Below, in pieces: positions 31,697-43,011 of a stretch of DNA of 64,000 bases. This DNA is from Camellia lanceoleosa (Eukaryota > Streptophyta > Magnoliopsida > Ericales > Theaceae). The translations under genes and the position numbers were made by a program. The stretch spans positions 85,206,117 through 85,270,116 of the forward strand of contig CM045762.1 in NCBI GenBank assembly GCA_025200525.1. The letters are read 5' to 3'. The notes under the pieces were generated by a model. The model did no database searches, had not been told where the DNA came from, and saw only the letters and a program-made list of their open reading frames with translations. Every line of letters begins with the position of its first letter. Position 1 is the first letter of the stretch.

Positions 31697-33417
31697 TTAG
31701 GGCGGACCGTCGACTGGCATCCCATCTGACCTATTGTGGTCCTGGGAGGATGGTTGTGTTCCCCCTTCAATATATTGGTCCAAGTGGCCTGCAGCCACGA
31801 GCTCCTCTAGATGTTGCCTTAATGGCATACAGTTTTCAATTCGGTGCCCCTTTTCATCATGGAAGGTGCAACGGTACCTCTCATCGTAGCCCCTCTGCGT
31901 TTCTCCCAACTTGGCTGGCCGTCGAACGAAGGGTTCATCGTGTGTCTCACTAAGAATCTGGTAGATAGGTTTACTGAATACTATGGTGATGACAGTGCGG
32001 ACTCTCAACTTCCTTGCTTGGGGATCCTCTGTGTTGGCTCGTCTGCCTCGCCTATTTTTGCTTGGTTGTTCAACCGTGTTGACTTTTGCTACAGTCTTTC
32101 TACCCGGCATCACTGTTGTGATAGATTTTGCTTTAGCGTGGGCGCTATATTCTTTTACCCGGATGTGCTGATGTACTCTCTCCATTAGGGCCTCCATTGG
32201 GAGGGGTGGCATCATCGTCATTGAATCCTTTAACTTGTTACCTGCCAGTAAACCCCGTTTGTATTGTGCGATGGCGAGGTTTGTGGGGGCAATCCCCAAT
32301 TTGATTGAAAGTCTCCTAATATCGACTATTGTAAGACTTTAACGTTTCCTTCTCACCTATGTCAATAGAGAGTAGCTGGTCAGTCTCCACTGGCGTCTTG
32401 GTGTTTATTCTGAATCTGGTCACAAATGCCTCTGCCAACTACGCCCATGAAGCTATGCTACCTTCTGCCAACCTTTCAAACCATGTTAGACCCAGGTGAC
32501 CAAGGTTGGAAGGAAACAAGATACACATTAGGCCCTCGTTTCGTCGATACACGGACATAACCTGGTAAAAGTGGCTTAAGTGCATGTAGGGGTCTGACTT
32601 TCCCTCATAAGTAGTGAATTTAGGCTGGTGGAAGCTTGAGAGTAGCAGTGCGTTCTCAATTGTTGGAACGAACGGTGAGCTCTGCAACCTTGCTAACACT
32701 TTATCTGCCAGTTCGTAAGCAAGGCGTAGTATTGGCATCCCTACCTCGACACTCCCATGTGTTCTAAGAGCCAATCGTTGTAGAGCTGAAACTCTACGAG
32801 GGTCGCGAGCCTGGGTGTCCTCCTTTCATCGGGCCCTCTCCTCTAGCACTATTCACAGGTCTGCCGACCTAGGCAACTCCGTATGCCTAGATGTCATTTG
32901 GTGCATATGCGAGGGCCGATAACTACTTCCCCCCGTATACGACCTCTCCGTCCTCATTCTCTCAGACTTGGAGTAACAAGTCCTAGAGGTTCGTGATTGT
33001 GTATCACCTATCCTTAGGCTTCTACTTTCCGTCTGAGATGGTGTGCACTTGTCTGTCACGATCTTCTGAGTGGCGAGGGTGCGTCGTGCTCTTGCCCACC
33101 TCTTCTTTCGCCGCCTTTTTGCCCTTTATTTGGCACTTCATAGTCTCCATGTCTACCGTCATCCTCCTTATCAATTCATCCTGCTCCCTCACGTGATCCT
33201 CCAAAACCTGGGGATCCATCTTTTGCCTCTGTCTGTCAAGGCTTTGAGAGTGACGCAAACTTGAGCGCTGTCTATCTCGCATGTGTCTCTATGAGTTCCA
33301 TTGCTGGGGATCCAATTCTGCCATGGGCGGGACAAAAGGTAGACCTTCACGTCTCCCTCCCCCTTCCGAGGTTTGTCCATCAATGGCAGAATGGGGTAAA
33401 TCTTCGTTGTGCGCCAT
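31697..33417 (-). pseudogene. gag: Gag polyprotein of Tat element 3, broken
   Basis: The chosen start is the ATG at 33417-33415, about 55 bp after the primer site; it reads MAHNEDLPHSAIDG. A charged region follows with a possible coiled coil (DHVREQDELIRRMTVDMETM, about 33205-33140). After frame changes near 33050 comes the Gag core: HQPKFTTYEGKSDPYMHLSH (about 32640-32580), LGLTWFERLAEGSIASW (about 32490-32440), TDQLLSIDIGEKETLKSYN (about 32375-32320) and IAQYKRGLLAG. The C-terminal zinc-knuckle-like CTFHDEKGHRIENC is at about 31880-31835. Stops and at least three frame changes inactivate it. Confidence 0.88.
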
Positions 33418-33469
33418 TGAACTTAGTGGAAGGAGAAACTTTAATCAAAATGTTTGTTCTTCGTGTATC

Positions 33470-33488
33470 TCCCACAGACGGTGCCAAT
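33470..33488 (-). other. Primer binding site of Tat element 3
   Basis: On the minus strand ATTGGCACCGTCTGTGGGA directly follows the LTR end (TTGTACA). It is a one-base variant of the TTGGCGCCGTCTGTGGGA type of the other two elements. Confidence 0.8.
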
Positions 33489-34207
33489 TGTACAAGCATA
33501 AAAAATAATCTTCTCGTATAATCCTGTTGATCAAGTTTGCACTCCTCCAAACGTCGTCACTTTGTTACCTGAAAACACAAACGTAAGCTAGCCGGGGGGT
33601 GTGTACCGAAAACCTCTCCGATGCCTAAGTCAGAAAATAGACAATAGACACAAAAGCTCTGTGTATTCTAGAGTAAAAATTGTGATACCCGTACATAGGT
33701 CCTGCATGAGCTTTTCTAGATTCTGCCTGGCACAATCCTAATAGGACTCCAACTCTCCTAAGGAGAGTCTTCTTAGGAATCACACTCCCAAAGATAATGC
33801 CTATCCTGATAATACCCTACTTACTACCAACCAAGTGAGATGGCTTAAACCTCCTTACCTCGATTCTGTAATAGCTCAACCGAGCTAGCATGGTCGTGCC
33901 CCACGCCAGACTTAACCATACTCACACAGCACGGTGCTACTTTAGACAACACACCAAGTCTTTACTACTTAGACGACACCCTATAGAGCTATCATATACC
34001 TCAGTCCTCCTTCCAACGATACCTCGGTCCAAGACAGCCAGACCAGGCCACTGGTAGCTTGCCTCTGACCGAACTGTCGGGATAAAAGACCAAGCTTCAT
34101 TACCTCGGCTCATAGTTCGGCCCAACATCTAGGAGATTGCACCTAGCTCGGTCCATTTCAATAGTTGCACTTTGCTCGGCCCAATGTACACATAAATTAT
34201 CCTCTCA
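33489..34207 (-). mobile_element. 5' LTR of Tat element 3
   Basis: 719 bp, the same length as the 3' LTR, starting TGAGAGGATAATTTATG on the minus strand. The flanking CCAAC (34208-34212) matches 18849-18853. Differences between the two LTRs are frequent and mostly transitions. Confidence 0.93.
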
Positions 34208-34212
34208 CCAAC

Positions 34213-34960
34213 AAAAAAAATGCAAATGACTTATTATATATGGTATCACATTGATTGTTTTTTTTATCTCATTTTTTTTTTAGGATAAATTACGAACAAA
34301 CCTCCTGAGATTTACTTAAAGAATAATACTATATGTACCAATTAGTATACTAACTAGTGTACCAATTGATGATGTGACATAATTTAAGGGATTTTTAGTA
34401 TTTGTAATTTGTATAATAAGTGAGGTTAATAATAATGTCATAACCAGTAATGGTACACTAGTTAGTACGCTAATTAGTGCATGTAGCACTGCCGTTTATT
34501 TAAAATACGAATTACTCTATGTGGTTCTAAAAATTATATCGCGCCCCTAAAATTTCTAATTTCATAATAAATAACACATTTTATTGATAAATTTTTTAAT
34601 GCATTAATATCAAAATTTTAGCACAACAACAATGATAATTAAATATACATTTAGTGATAAAATCACTGAGTGATTTGTAAAAAAGAGACGCCATTCGCTC
34701 ATTTACACTTCTACTCACTTATTCACATGACACTCTCATCCTACATATATATACACAACCAGCAACTAATAAATCTATCATTGAAACATAAATTTACTAC
34801 ATATATGTTTTGAAATATATATATATATATAGAGGAGGCGGGGTAAGATTTGAAAAAATATTATTTTTTGGAGACATTTTGGAGTCAATTTTACCATTGT
34901 AATAACTAGATCGACGTAGAAATAGAACTAAATAGACGTAAATCTAGAACTAGATCGGTG
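34213..34960. other. AT-rich spacer with a small inverted-repeat element
   Basis: Arms at about 34328-34380 and 34438-34489 are inverted copies containing TACTAACTAGTGTACC and its complement. This suggests a ~165-bp MITE, but no clear target duplication was found. The rest is AT-rich and empty. Confidence 0.5.
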
Positions 34961-35265
34961 GATCGATGACCATATAGTGGAGATCGGAGAGTGTAGATCG
35001 ATGATGGTTGATGTGATTGGTGAACAATGATAGTGGATTCGTGATAGTGGAGTGTTGATTGATAGTGGTAGCGAATGGACAATGATGGTAGTGATAAAAT
35101 GATGGTAGCGGCGGTGGTGATGGTTGAACGACAACGGTGGCGGTAGTCATGGTGGCTAGATGGCGGCGACAGTGGCAGTGTGATGGTAGTAGTGGTGAAC
35201 AATGGTAGTGTGAAAGTTTTGGAGACATGGTGAGAGAGCGTGAGATGCTAGAGAGAGAAGATAAA
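34960..35265. repeat. Purine-rich GATGGTGGTG-type degenerate simple repeat
   Basis: The plus strand is rich in GGTGGTGATGGT and GATAGTGGA words. Its complement gives three overlapping open frames of 68-98 aa rich in Ser, His, Pro and Thr. These come from the repeat and show no domain. They are not called as genes. Confidence 0.6.
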
Positions 35266-35469
35266 AAAAAATTGTTGAATAATATGATGACAACACATAG
35301 GTAATGTAAGATTTATTAGTCTATTGAAAAAGTTAAGAGTATTTATTGATATTTAAGTCCACTTAATAGAATTAGCTAGTATTTAAGATTGAGAACATTT
35401 GACATTTTTTTTTTTTTGTTGACATTTCAAGACAAAGATTATTATTGTTATTTTTTTGTGGGAATGAAC

Positions 35470-35470
<1 letters not shown>

Positions 35471-35520
<50 letters not shown>

Positions 35521-35522
35521 TT
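35471..35522. repeat. Compound (AC)n(AT)n microsatellite
   Basis: About 15 AC units are followed by about 10 AT units. From 35523 to 35925 the sequence is AT-rich with GTATCATATG repeats and no gene. Confidence 0.95.
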
Positions 35523-35925
35523 GTTTTGAGAAAACGTGAAAACTTCCAAAATTTGGGCCTTAGCATGGATATCTATATAGTGAGAGACTAAAAGGGTTTG
35601 TATCATATGCATCAAAGGGTGTGTATCATATGTATATTATAATTATAGTAAAAAAAAATGACACAATTTTATACTTTTTGAGTCATAATTAAAAAAAAAA
35701 AAAATCATAACTAAATACAAAAAAAGACATCAAAATCTCAAAACAATATCATAACTAAAGAAGAAAATTGGTTATAACTAAATAAAAAAATGGTGCAAGT
35801 AAGGGTACATATGGTGTGAGGTGTGTATAATAGAATTCTCCTATAGCAAATTATGAATAAAAGTATATTTATTCATAGGGAAATATTATGGTACATACCC
35901 TCAAAATGTATGTACCATATGCACC

Positions 35926-36066
35926 TTTTTTTTTTTTTTTTTTTTTTTGTGATTAGCAAAGAAAACTTTATTGATTATAACAGTGAAGAACAAAGAATCA
36001 ATCAATAAAGAGGAGGGGGTGCAAAGAGCATCGAAGCTCTCAAACAAATCCCAATAAGATTGGCAC

Positions 36067-36104
<38 letters not shown>

Positions 36105-36984
36105 AAATGCAAGCACACCACCTGGTTGATAAGGAACCAACCAAAAGAAAGAAGACAAGGACAAAGGGCAAGAGAGAAGGAAAGGGAAAAAAAACCAAGA
36201 ACCTAGCTGCTGAGTTAAGAACAACCCTTGATTTGTCTCCACTTGAAAACAAAATCTTCAACTGAGAAGAGGAAATCCTTTATACATGCTTTGAGCCAAA
36301 GAGCTGTTCTTATTTTGATGAGCTCACACAAACCAGAGGAATTGGGTTGAGTCTCAGTGAAGGCACACTCGTTCCTATGTTTCCAAAGAGACCAAAGAGC
36401 AACTAAGGGGATAACTTTCTAAATTTTCCTTTCAAGGCTCTTGAATTTTCTACCCAATCACCAGTTGAAAAGACCTTCCACTGATTTTTGAATACACCAA
36501 TGAAACCCCCAATCATGAATCACAGAAGACCAAATGAACCAGGAGAAATGGCAACGAAGCAAGACATGAACAACAGATTCAGATTCGGAACTGCAAAAGG
36601 GGCAGATGATGGAAACACTGCTGTCTAATATGCCAATGCTGTGTAAAAACTCTACAAATTTAATTTTGTTTTTCCAGGCCAACCAACAAAAAAGGGAAAC
36701 TTTAGAGGGTAATGCATTATTCCAAACAAACTTACTGATTTTGAGATAAGAACCAAGTAGAGAGCTATTGAATGAGTATAGAGCAAACACAGAGAAAATA
36801 CCAAAGCCTGCAAATGCACTAACTCAAATAGACAGTCTGCACTCTCATGACTTAGATGAGGAGCTAAGGATAAGATAGCAATCAATCTAACTTCTTCATC
36901 CTATTCCAAAGCATATAGCACTCTTTTATAGGGAAAATTCCAAACACTTGAACTGGACTTTCTATCAAAGAAGTGATGAAGAGT
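35926..36984 (-). mobile_element. 5'-truncated LINE with poly(A) tail
   Basis: A 23-base T run (35926-35948) is the poly(A) tail of a minus-strand insertion. Upstream on that strand (about 36830-36458) the frame GIFSV...KFVWNNALPSKVSLFCWLAW, then CPFCSSESESVVHVLLRC and FSWFIWSSVI, matches the zinc-binding domain that follows the RT in plant L1-type LINEs (zf-RVT). The RT itself is lost by 5' truncation near 36984. A (GA)n run lies in the 3' part at about 36068-36102. Confidence 0.8.
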
Positions 36985-37033
36985 AGGGCTGGGCATAGGC
37001 TTATCTGAACCGCACAACCCACCCAACCTTAAC
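36985..37033. repeat. Dispersed GGGCTGGGCAT repeat, left part (right part 40161-40310)
   Basis: GGGCTGGGCATAGGC starts this piece. It continues after the Copia insertion with CCAATCCGCATAC, GGCGGGTTGTGG and ACCCGCACCCGTAAGAACCC (40161-40310). Sequences of this kind are common dispersed repeats in plants; the class is uncertain. Confidence 0.4.
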
Positions 37034-40000
37034 TGTTAGGACTCTTTGTTGTCAAATTCCATGGATCAAACCCAAGGTTGTAATTTTTTAAATTCACATG
37101 TTGGGTCAAACTAGGATTACTTTGGATTTTCTCTAAGAAGTTGATTTTCTTCCAAAACTAGGATTACTTTGGAGTCCTTTAAGAAGTTGGTTTTCTTCCA
37201 AAAACAGGATTACTTTGGATTTTCTATAAGTAGTTGGCTTTCTCCCAAAACTAGATGATTCATTAATTTTTCCTCCAGATCTTCTTTTTGGTTCTTAAGG
37301 GTTATATCTGGAGATATTTTGTTAAGTTTTCTTTGATGTTTTTATTGAGTATTCAACTCATGGTTTAAAAGAGAGTACATCAAAGGTTTTGTTTTTTATA
37401 CAAAAGAGAGAGTTGTTCTTTGGTGGATTCTGAAGAATTCGAGCCTGAAGCTTCGGTGGATTCTGGAGTGGCTCATCAGAAAGACAATTCCGTGGTGAAG
37501 ATGGGGTTGGAAGAGGCATATAGAGGTTGGTTCAATTAGGCGTTGTGGATTCACTAGATAATTGAGAGTATACCTGTGTAATTCCTTTAAATCTTCTTAG
37601 TGGATTGTTCTTGTGGCGATTGCCCGTGGTTTTTTTATCACAATTGGAGGTGTCCAATTGTGGTTTTTTCACGTAAAATCGTTGTATCTCTTTGTCTTGA
37701 TTGTTTGATTGGAATTGTTATATTCTGCTTAAAATTGATACATAATCACAAATCAACATCTAGGAGGTTTCTAGATTTTTCAATTGGTATCAGAGCGGGT
37801 CGCTCTATTTTTTTTTACAAATCTTTTAGAGCGAGATCTTGTTTGATTTGTGATAATGAATACAATTCGTGAGGGAAATTCTATGAAAAAAAAAAAAATC
37901 CAAAAAGATTTTCTTAATATGGTTTTGCAAGCTTAAATTTTTTGAGTGGTCTTTGGTGCATATTGGAATTGATAAGAATATCCATTACATGTTAATATGT
38001 GTGTGCTTTCTGTGGTCATTACTCATTTTGGAGTGTGTGTTTTTTGATTAGTATGTCTCATTCTGTACACACTCTTGGATTAGCAAATTTTGGAGTCTTC
38101 CATCTTAGTGATCATTTTTTTTCTATGGACATCTGGCATTGTATCTTCTGCTTTTCTAGAGGAATTGACCTATACTAGCATATCATGGGTGATGTTGAGT
38201 CTCTTAACCACCTTTCATCTTTTTGCATCTCCACGGCTTTCCCCTCTATTTTTTGTAGTCCAGACATGAGGAAAAGGCTACCTCAGAGTCACCAACCAGG
38301 CCATCCTTATTATATCCATGCTTCTCTGGTTCGGTTTCCATACTCTTGAGCGTGTCAGCCGCCAATGAGTGTGCAAAAGAAAAAAAAATGTGCAAAAGAA
38401 AGAAACAAAAAACAGATGTGCAAAAGAAAGCAAAGAAAAAGATGTGAAAAAAAATAAAAATAAATAAAGGATTCAGTGATTGAGGGGGAGCCTCCGCTTT
38501 TACTCACCAAATACCCCTTGATTCCTAATGGTTTGACTTTCCATAGTTATGCTTAGATTCTCTTGTTGGAGGTTCAGCTATCAGATCACTATTAGGATTT
38601 GAATCTCGTGTTTGTCGAACTCCAAGAGTCACACACACACTTTTATCATGGGATCTATGCTTTTCACATAATGCATCACTTTCTTTCGTGAGGAATCTTC
38701 TACAGACTGTGCACATTGTGTTTTCAAGTAATTGTATTTCTTGGATAATCTTGTGTGTTCTAAGGTACAAATCTGAGATTTCTTGCTTGCTCTATCAAAT
38801 TATTATTTTTTTTCTTCTTGTTCACTGTTTTCAGTGTTTGTGGTTGCTTTTAGTGAGGGGGAGTTTGGTTCATCTTGATTTAGGTTAGAGAGTTTATCAT
38901 TACAAGAGTTTGTTAGCATGAACACTTTGTTTTATTTGGTACGGGAGATTGGCATTAGTTGGTTTGCATGTTGCTTTGCATTGGCTTCTTTATTGTTTGA
39001 GCTTCCTTTGTCAATTCGTGACAAACAGGGGGAGAAATTTGTTTTTCATGTATTCATGTCATGTGTCGGGTGCATATGTCTTAGTTTTCAGGTTTTCATG
39101 CTACATGTTCTTAAAATCTCCAAGTTGCATCTATTCATGTTTTTCATCTCATACTTCAAGATAATCTAGCCATATGTTTATTGCTTTTTCATATACTCTT
39201 GTGGGACTAATAGTTGTTTTGGAGATTGTGGCACTAATAGTTGTTTTGCAGATCATGACCTTGAGAAATAAGTTTGTAAAGAGATTTGGTTATAAGTGCT
39301 GGTTCCTAGTTGGTGGTGTTGTTCTTGTTTTGATTGGAAAATTGTTTTAGTGTTTTTGTTAAGAAAACTGTTGTAGCATGGTTTTGTCCAGGATTTGACA
39401 AAGGGGGAGATTGTTAGGACTCTTTGTTGTCAAATTCCATGGATCAAACCCAAGGTTGTAATTTTTTAAATTCACATGTTGGGTCAAACTAGGATTACTT
39501 TGGATTTTCTCTAAAAAGTTGATTTTCTTCCAAAACTAGGATTACTTTGGAGTCTTTTAAGAAGTTGGTTTTCTTCCAAAAACAGGATTACTTTGGATTT
39601 TCTATAAGTAGTTGGCTTTCTCCCAAAACTAGATAATTCATTAATTTTTCCTCCAGATCTTCTTTTTGGTTCTTAAGGGTTATATCTGGAGATATTTTGT
39701 TAAGTTTTCTTTGATGTTTTTATTGAGTATTCAACTCATGGTTTAAAAGAGAGTACATCAAAGGTTTTGTTTTTTATACAAAAGAGAGAGTTGTTCTTTG
39801 GTGGATTCTGAAGAATTCGAGCCTGAAGCTTCGGTGGATTCTGGAGTGGCTCATCAAAAAGACAATTCTGTGGTGAAGATGGGGTTGGAAGAGGCACATA
39901 GAGGTTGGTTCAATTAGGCGTTGTGGATTCACTAGATAATTGAGAGTATACCTGTGTAATTCCTTTAAATCTTCTTAGTGGATTGTTCTTGTGGCTATTG

Positions 40001-40160
40001 CCCGTGATTTTTTTATCACAATTGGAGGTGTCCAATTGTGGTTTTTCCACGTAAAATCGTTGTGTCTCTTTGTCCTTATTGTTTGATTGGGAATGTTATA
40101 TTCTGCTTAAAATTGATACATAATCACAAATCAACATCTAGGAGGTTTCTAGATTTTTCA
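37034..40160 (+). mobile_element. Young non-autonomous Copia element
   Basis: Two 749-bp LTRs (37034-37782, 39412-40160) start TGTTAGGACTC and end GATTTTTCA, with only a handful of differences over their length. The primer site TGGTATCAGAGC (37785-37796, initiator Met tRNA) and a purine tract ACAAAGGGGGAGAT (39398-39411) are intact. The flanks are TTAAC and CTAAC, a 5-bp duplication with one change. The 1.63-kb internal region has no gag, RT or integrase frame, so the element needs enzymes from a relative. The intact signals and similar LTRs suggest recent movement. Confidence 0.9.
37783..39411 (+). other. Non-coding internal region of the Copia element
   Basis: I see no conserved Copia protein motif. 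A purine-rich patch (38375-38470) repeats GTGCAAAAGAAA. Four G-rich purine tracts of the form GGGGGAG lie at about 38484, 38857, 39029 and 39404; only the last adjoins the LTR. Confidence 0.7.
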
Positions 40161-40418
40161 CTAACCAATCCGCATACAAATGGGTGGTTTCGCAGACATA
40201 ATGCGGGCAGATGCGGTTTGGAATATGACATGATTGCAGGTTGTAGGCGGGTTGTGGTTTTAACCCGCACCCGTAAGAACCCGCCGGCACTTAGACTTTA
40301 TTTATTTTTATTTTTTAAACTTGGACCGTTGTTATTTTATTATTGCATTTTGAATAAATGTAAAAGTTATTGAAGAATTACTTTTAGGTAATCTTAGGAT
40401 TTTGAATGATTTTGAATG

Positions 40419-40568
40419 AGAAACAAGTCCATCCCAATGGTGAAAGTAGAATGGAAAGAGCACTATGGGACGGATGCCACGTGGGAAAAAGAGGAGGAAA
40501 TGCGACTACGCTACCCACATTTATTTCCCTACGAAGGTAACTTAAGTTTGGAGGACCAAACTTCCTAA
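40419..40568 (+). pseudogene. C-terminal end of a Tekay/Del-type pol (chromodomain)
   Basis: Forty-nine codons read KSIPMVKVEWKEHYGTDATW and EKEEEMRLRYPHLFP, then a TAA at 40566-40568. This is the last part of a chromodomain-bearing integrase (compare VLWRHHGINEATWEWEAEVR at 57590-57640). Everything upstream of about 40410 is lost. A purine tract (AAAGGGGGGAAGAC) and an LTR follow within 15 bp, as in an intact element. Confidence 0.85.
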
Positions 40569-41586
40569 AGGGGGGAAGACTGTGACACCTGCTCAGACAC
40601 GCTAAATTGGTCCTTAATTTGTTTATGGTTATGTGTTTAGCATGATTTTGTGTGCCATTATGTGATAACATGTGATTTTGAATCCGTATCTGTGAATATC
40701 TGTTGAATAATCCACTTCGGAAATTAAATTGGGGGCCTTATCGGCCACAGAATCCGAAATTGATTGCGCCATTATGATTGGCATAATTTTTAGAGCCTAC
40801 GGTGAAATTTAATTGAAATTGATTCCGGTCAATTTAAACTGATTGAATTGATGAATTAGGAGCCCAAATATTTTATATTAAATATTGTGTTAGTGGGGCT
40901 AATTGTTTAATTGCATTGCACTCTCCTTTAGCTCTCTTAGAACTCAAAATCTGAGTTAGACAAGTGAGAGAGAGGGAGAGGCCGGTTATAGAGAGGGAAG
41001 AAGGAGACTTGGGCAATTTTGGCTCTAGTTTGGGGAAATTGAAGGTTTAACTCAAGAATTGACTAGAGTTTGGGGGATTAAAGCTCCTAGGTAAGTAACC
41101 AACCCCTAACTCATGAGTTTGAATTGTGATTTCATGAATTGAAGATGAATTTATGATCTAGAACATGAAAGGAGTTGGTTTTGATGAATTTGGAGACTAT
41201 GTATGCATGCATGTGGGTTTTGTTTTGAAATTGCATATTTGAGCTTGGATTACATGACTCATGTTGTCATTTTGATTGAAATCCATGTATTTGACCATCT
41301 CTTCATCATATGAGGTGAGAATGAAGGCCATATGTCACATGCATGTATAATCCATGGGAGTAGAAGCTTTGAATGCATGAAATGGTTACATTGGTAATGA
41401 GTTGGTGGAAAATGGGCCATGCATGTAGATAAATTATGAAATTGAGCCTCCTAGTGTTGTAATCTTGCATTGGTATCATGTTAGCATGATTAAATTTGAG
41501 ATTTGGACCATTGCATGTAAGTAGTGTGGCTGGAAAATCGAAATGAAGCTCAAGAACAAAATCTGGGAAACCCAGAATTTTGGTGC

Positions 41587-41805
41587 CCGCTCGAGCGGGG
41601 TAATGGCCGCTCGAGCGGAGAAATCGAACTCCCAGCATATTTCTGCAGACATGATGGCCTTCGGCGAAGTTGGCTTCGGCGGGAGCTATGTGACACGAAG
41701 TCCGCTCGAGCGGAAGAATGCACGCTCGAGCGGGGATGGGAGGCAACCAGTACTTCTGCAGACCTAAGGGTCCGCTCGAGCGGGGAAGTCTACGCTCGAG
41801 CGGGG
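41587..41805. repeat. CCGCTCGAGCGG cluster in LTR A (three pairs, 20-bp spacing)
   Basis: Six copies of a palindrome CCGCTCGAGCGG (some ACGCTCGAGCGG) have CTCGAG cores at 41590, 41610, 41705, 41725, 41775 and 41795. The two members of each pair are exactly 20 bp apart, while the spacer sequence differs. Distances between pairs vary (95 and 50 bp). Confidence 0.95.
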
Positions 41806-42129
41806 ACCCTGTTTCCTGGAATTCTGAAAATGCACATTGTGTTGTATTTTTCTGTTCTCTTTCACTTGTAAGCACTCTTAGGCATATGTTAAACATCGTG
41901 AATGATTTAAAGAGATATGAATAAAGCCTAAAAAGGAATATGTGAATTAAAGAACGGATTGAATTGTTAGTGACCCTTTTATGTTCATGGCATGTGTAGG
42001 GTCGAGTTCCAGGGCGAACAAATCAACCGATCACTGTGAGTAATATCTTGACAAGATAATTGAAGTATATCGTCGTTCAATTGTTTACTTATATGTAAGC
42101 TTGGTATGTTCATAAATTTGAATGGCGAA

Positions 42130-42480
42130 CAACGACCGATAGAAATGGATAATTGGGCCAAAGGCCGATAGAAATGGATAATTGGGCCAAAGGCCGATGG
42201 AAATGGATAATTGGGCCAAAGGCCGATGGAAATGGATAATTGGGCCAAAGGCCGATGGGAATGGATAATTGGGCCAAAGGCCGATGGAAATGGATAATTG
42301 GGCCAAAGGCCGATGGAAATGGATAATTGGGCCAAAGGCCGATGGAAATGGATATGGGCCAAAGGCCGATAGAAAATGGATAATTGGGCCAAAGGCCGAT
42401 GGAAATGAATAAAATGGGCCAAAGGCCGATGGAAATGAACGATTGGGCCAAAGGCCGATTGACATGAATGACTGGACCGA
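42130..42480 (+). repeat. 29-bp tandem array GGGCCAAAGGCCGATGG in LTR A
   Basis: About 12 copies of a 29-bp unit contain TTGGGCCAAAGGCCGATGG and AAATGGATAA. The unit has two GGCC blocks separated by AAA. Since 29 is not a multiple of three, all three minus-strand frames stay open over 125-145 codons; these are not genes. LTR B has single diverged GGCC-AAGGCC motifs in the matching place. Confidence 0.93.
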
Positions 42481-43011
42481 AGGCCATTTGTTGTATTGTT
42501 CCTATAATTGCTTACGTCACTTGTTTATTTGATATTATTCACTGGGCATTCGCTCACGCTCATTCATGTAATTGTAGGTGAGCCAAGTGAGGTCCAACCC
42601 CAGCCCCAGTGAAGTCAGCCAGGAACAGCAGGAGTTTTGGGAGAGTCAGCCTTGGGTCTCACGTACGAGACCAAACCTTGCCCCTTTTGGTTATTTGTTT
42701 ATATTCTGTTTTGTTGGCAAGGGTCTTGTGTATGTTGTATACAGTTGCTATGGGTTGACTCAGTTTAGATGATCCTGTCTGTAAAGAAGTTTTTGTTACT
42801 GTACTTTGATGTGGGTTATTATCGTATATGCGCATGGGTTGTTTTAAAGTGCATATAAGCACGGCTTTATGGACAAAGTTTTTAATTATTGCTTCCGTTT
42901 GGCCCCTTTACTCTGTCGAGTTATGTTTGATTTGTATGGAGGCCGTAGGTAATCTCAAGATTACTGGCCGGTTACGTCCTTAATCCATGGGGGCGGGTTA
43001 GGGTCGTGACA

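Larger units (their letters stand above)
18854..34207 (-). mobile_element. Tat/Ogre-clade Gypsy element no. 3, full length but decayed
   Basis: Two 719-bp LTRs (33489-34207 = 5', 18854-19572 = 3', element on the minus strand) are flanked by CCAAC at 18849-18853 and 34208-34212. The total of 15.35 kb includes a 3.4-kb nested solo LTR; without it the element is about 11.9 kb. It carries gag, protease, RT, RNase H, a second RNase H, integrase, tandem repeats and an antisense spliced ORF. The dual RNase H and antisense ORF are hallmarks of the Tat/Ogre lineage. At least five in-frame stops in pol make it inactive. Confidence 0.95.
40581..43011 (+). mobile_element. LTR A: 2.4-kb Tekay-type 3' LTR
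   Basis: It starts TGTGACACCTGC directly after the polypurine tract and ends GGGTCGTGACA. Its length (2431 bp) is usual for Del/Tekay elements. It contains a CTCGAG motif cluster (41587-41805), a 29-bp tandem array (42130-42480) and a box CACTGGGCATTCGCTCACGC followed by TTGTAG|GTGAG (42540-42582). A purine-rich leader-like region lies at 40960-41010. No target duplication can be checked because the 5' half of the element is missing. Confidence 0.85.

Noticed and set aside
34906..35228. Ser/His-rich minus-strand frames (68-98 aa)
   Set aside because: They are translations of a degenerate purine-rich simple repeat.
41587..41805. Restriction-like palindromes (CTCGAG, GTCGAC, CTTAAG) as cloning artefacts
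   Set aside because: The sites are spread over diverged LTR sequence, recur in both LTRs of element C and keep precise spacing. Linkers would not do this.
41985..42487. Three overlapping minus-strand frames of 125-145 aa in LTR A
   Set aside because: The 29-bp tandem unit keeps all frames open. The sequence is LTR, and no start context or domain is seen.
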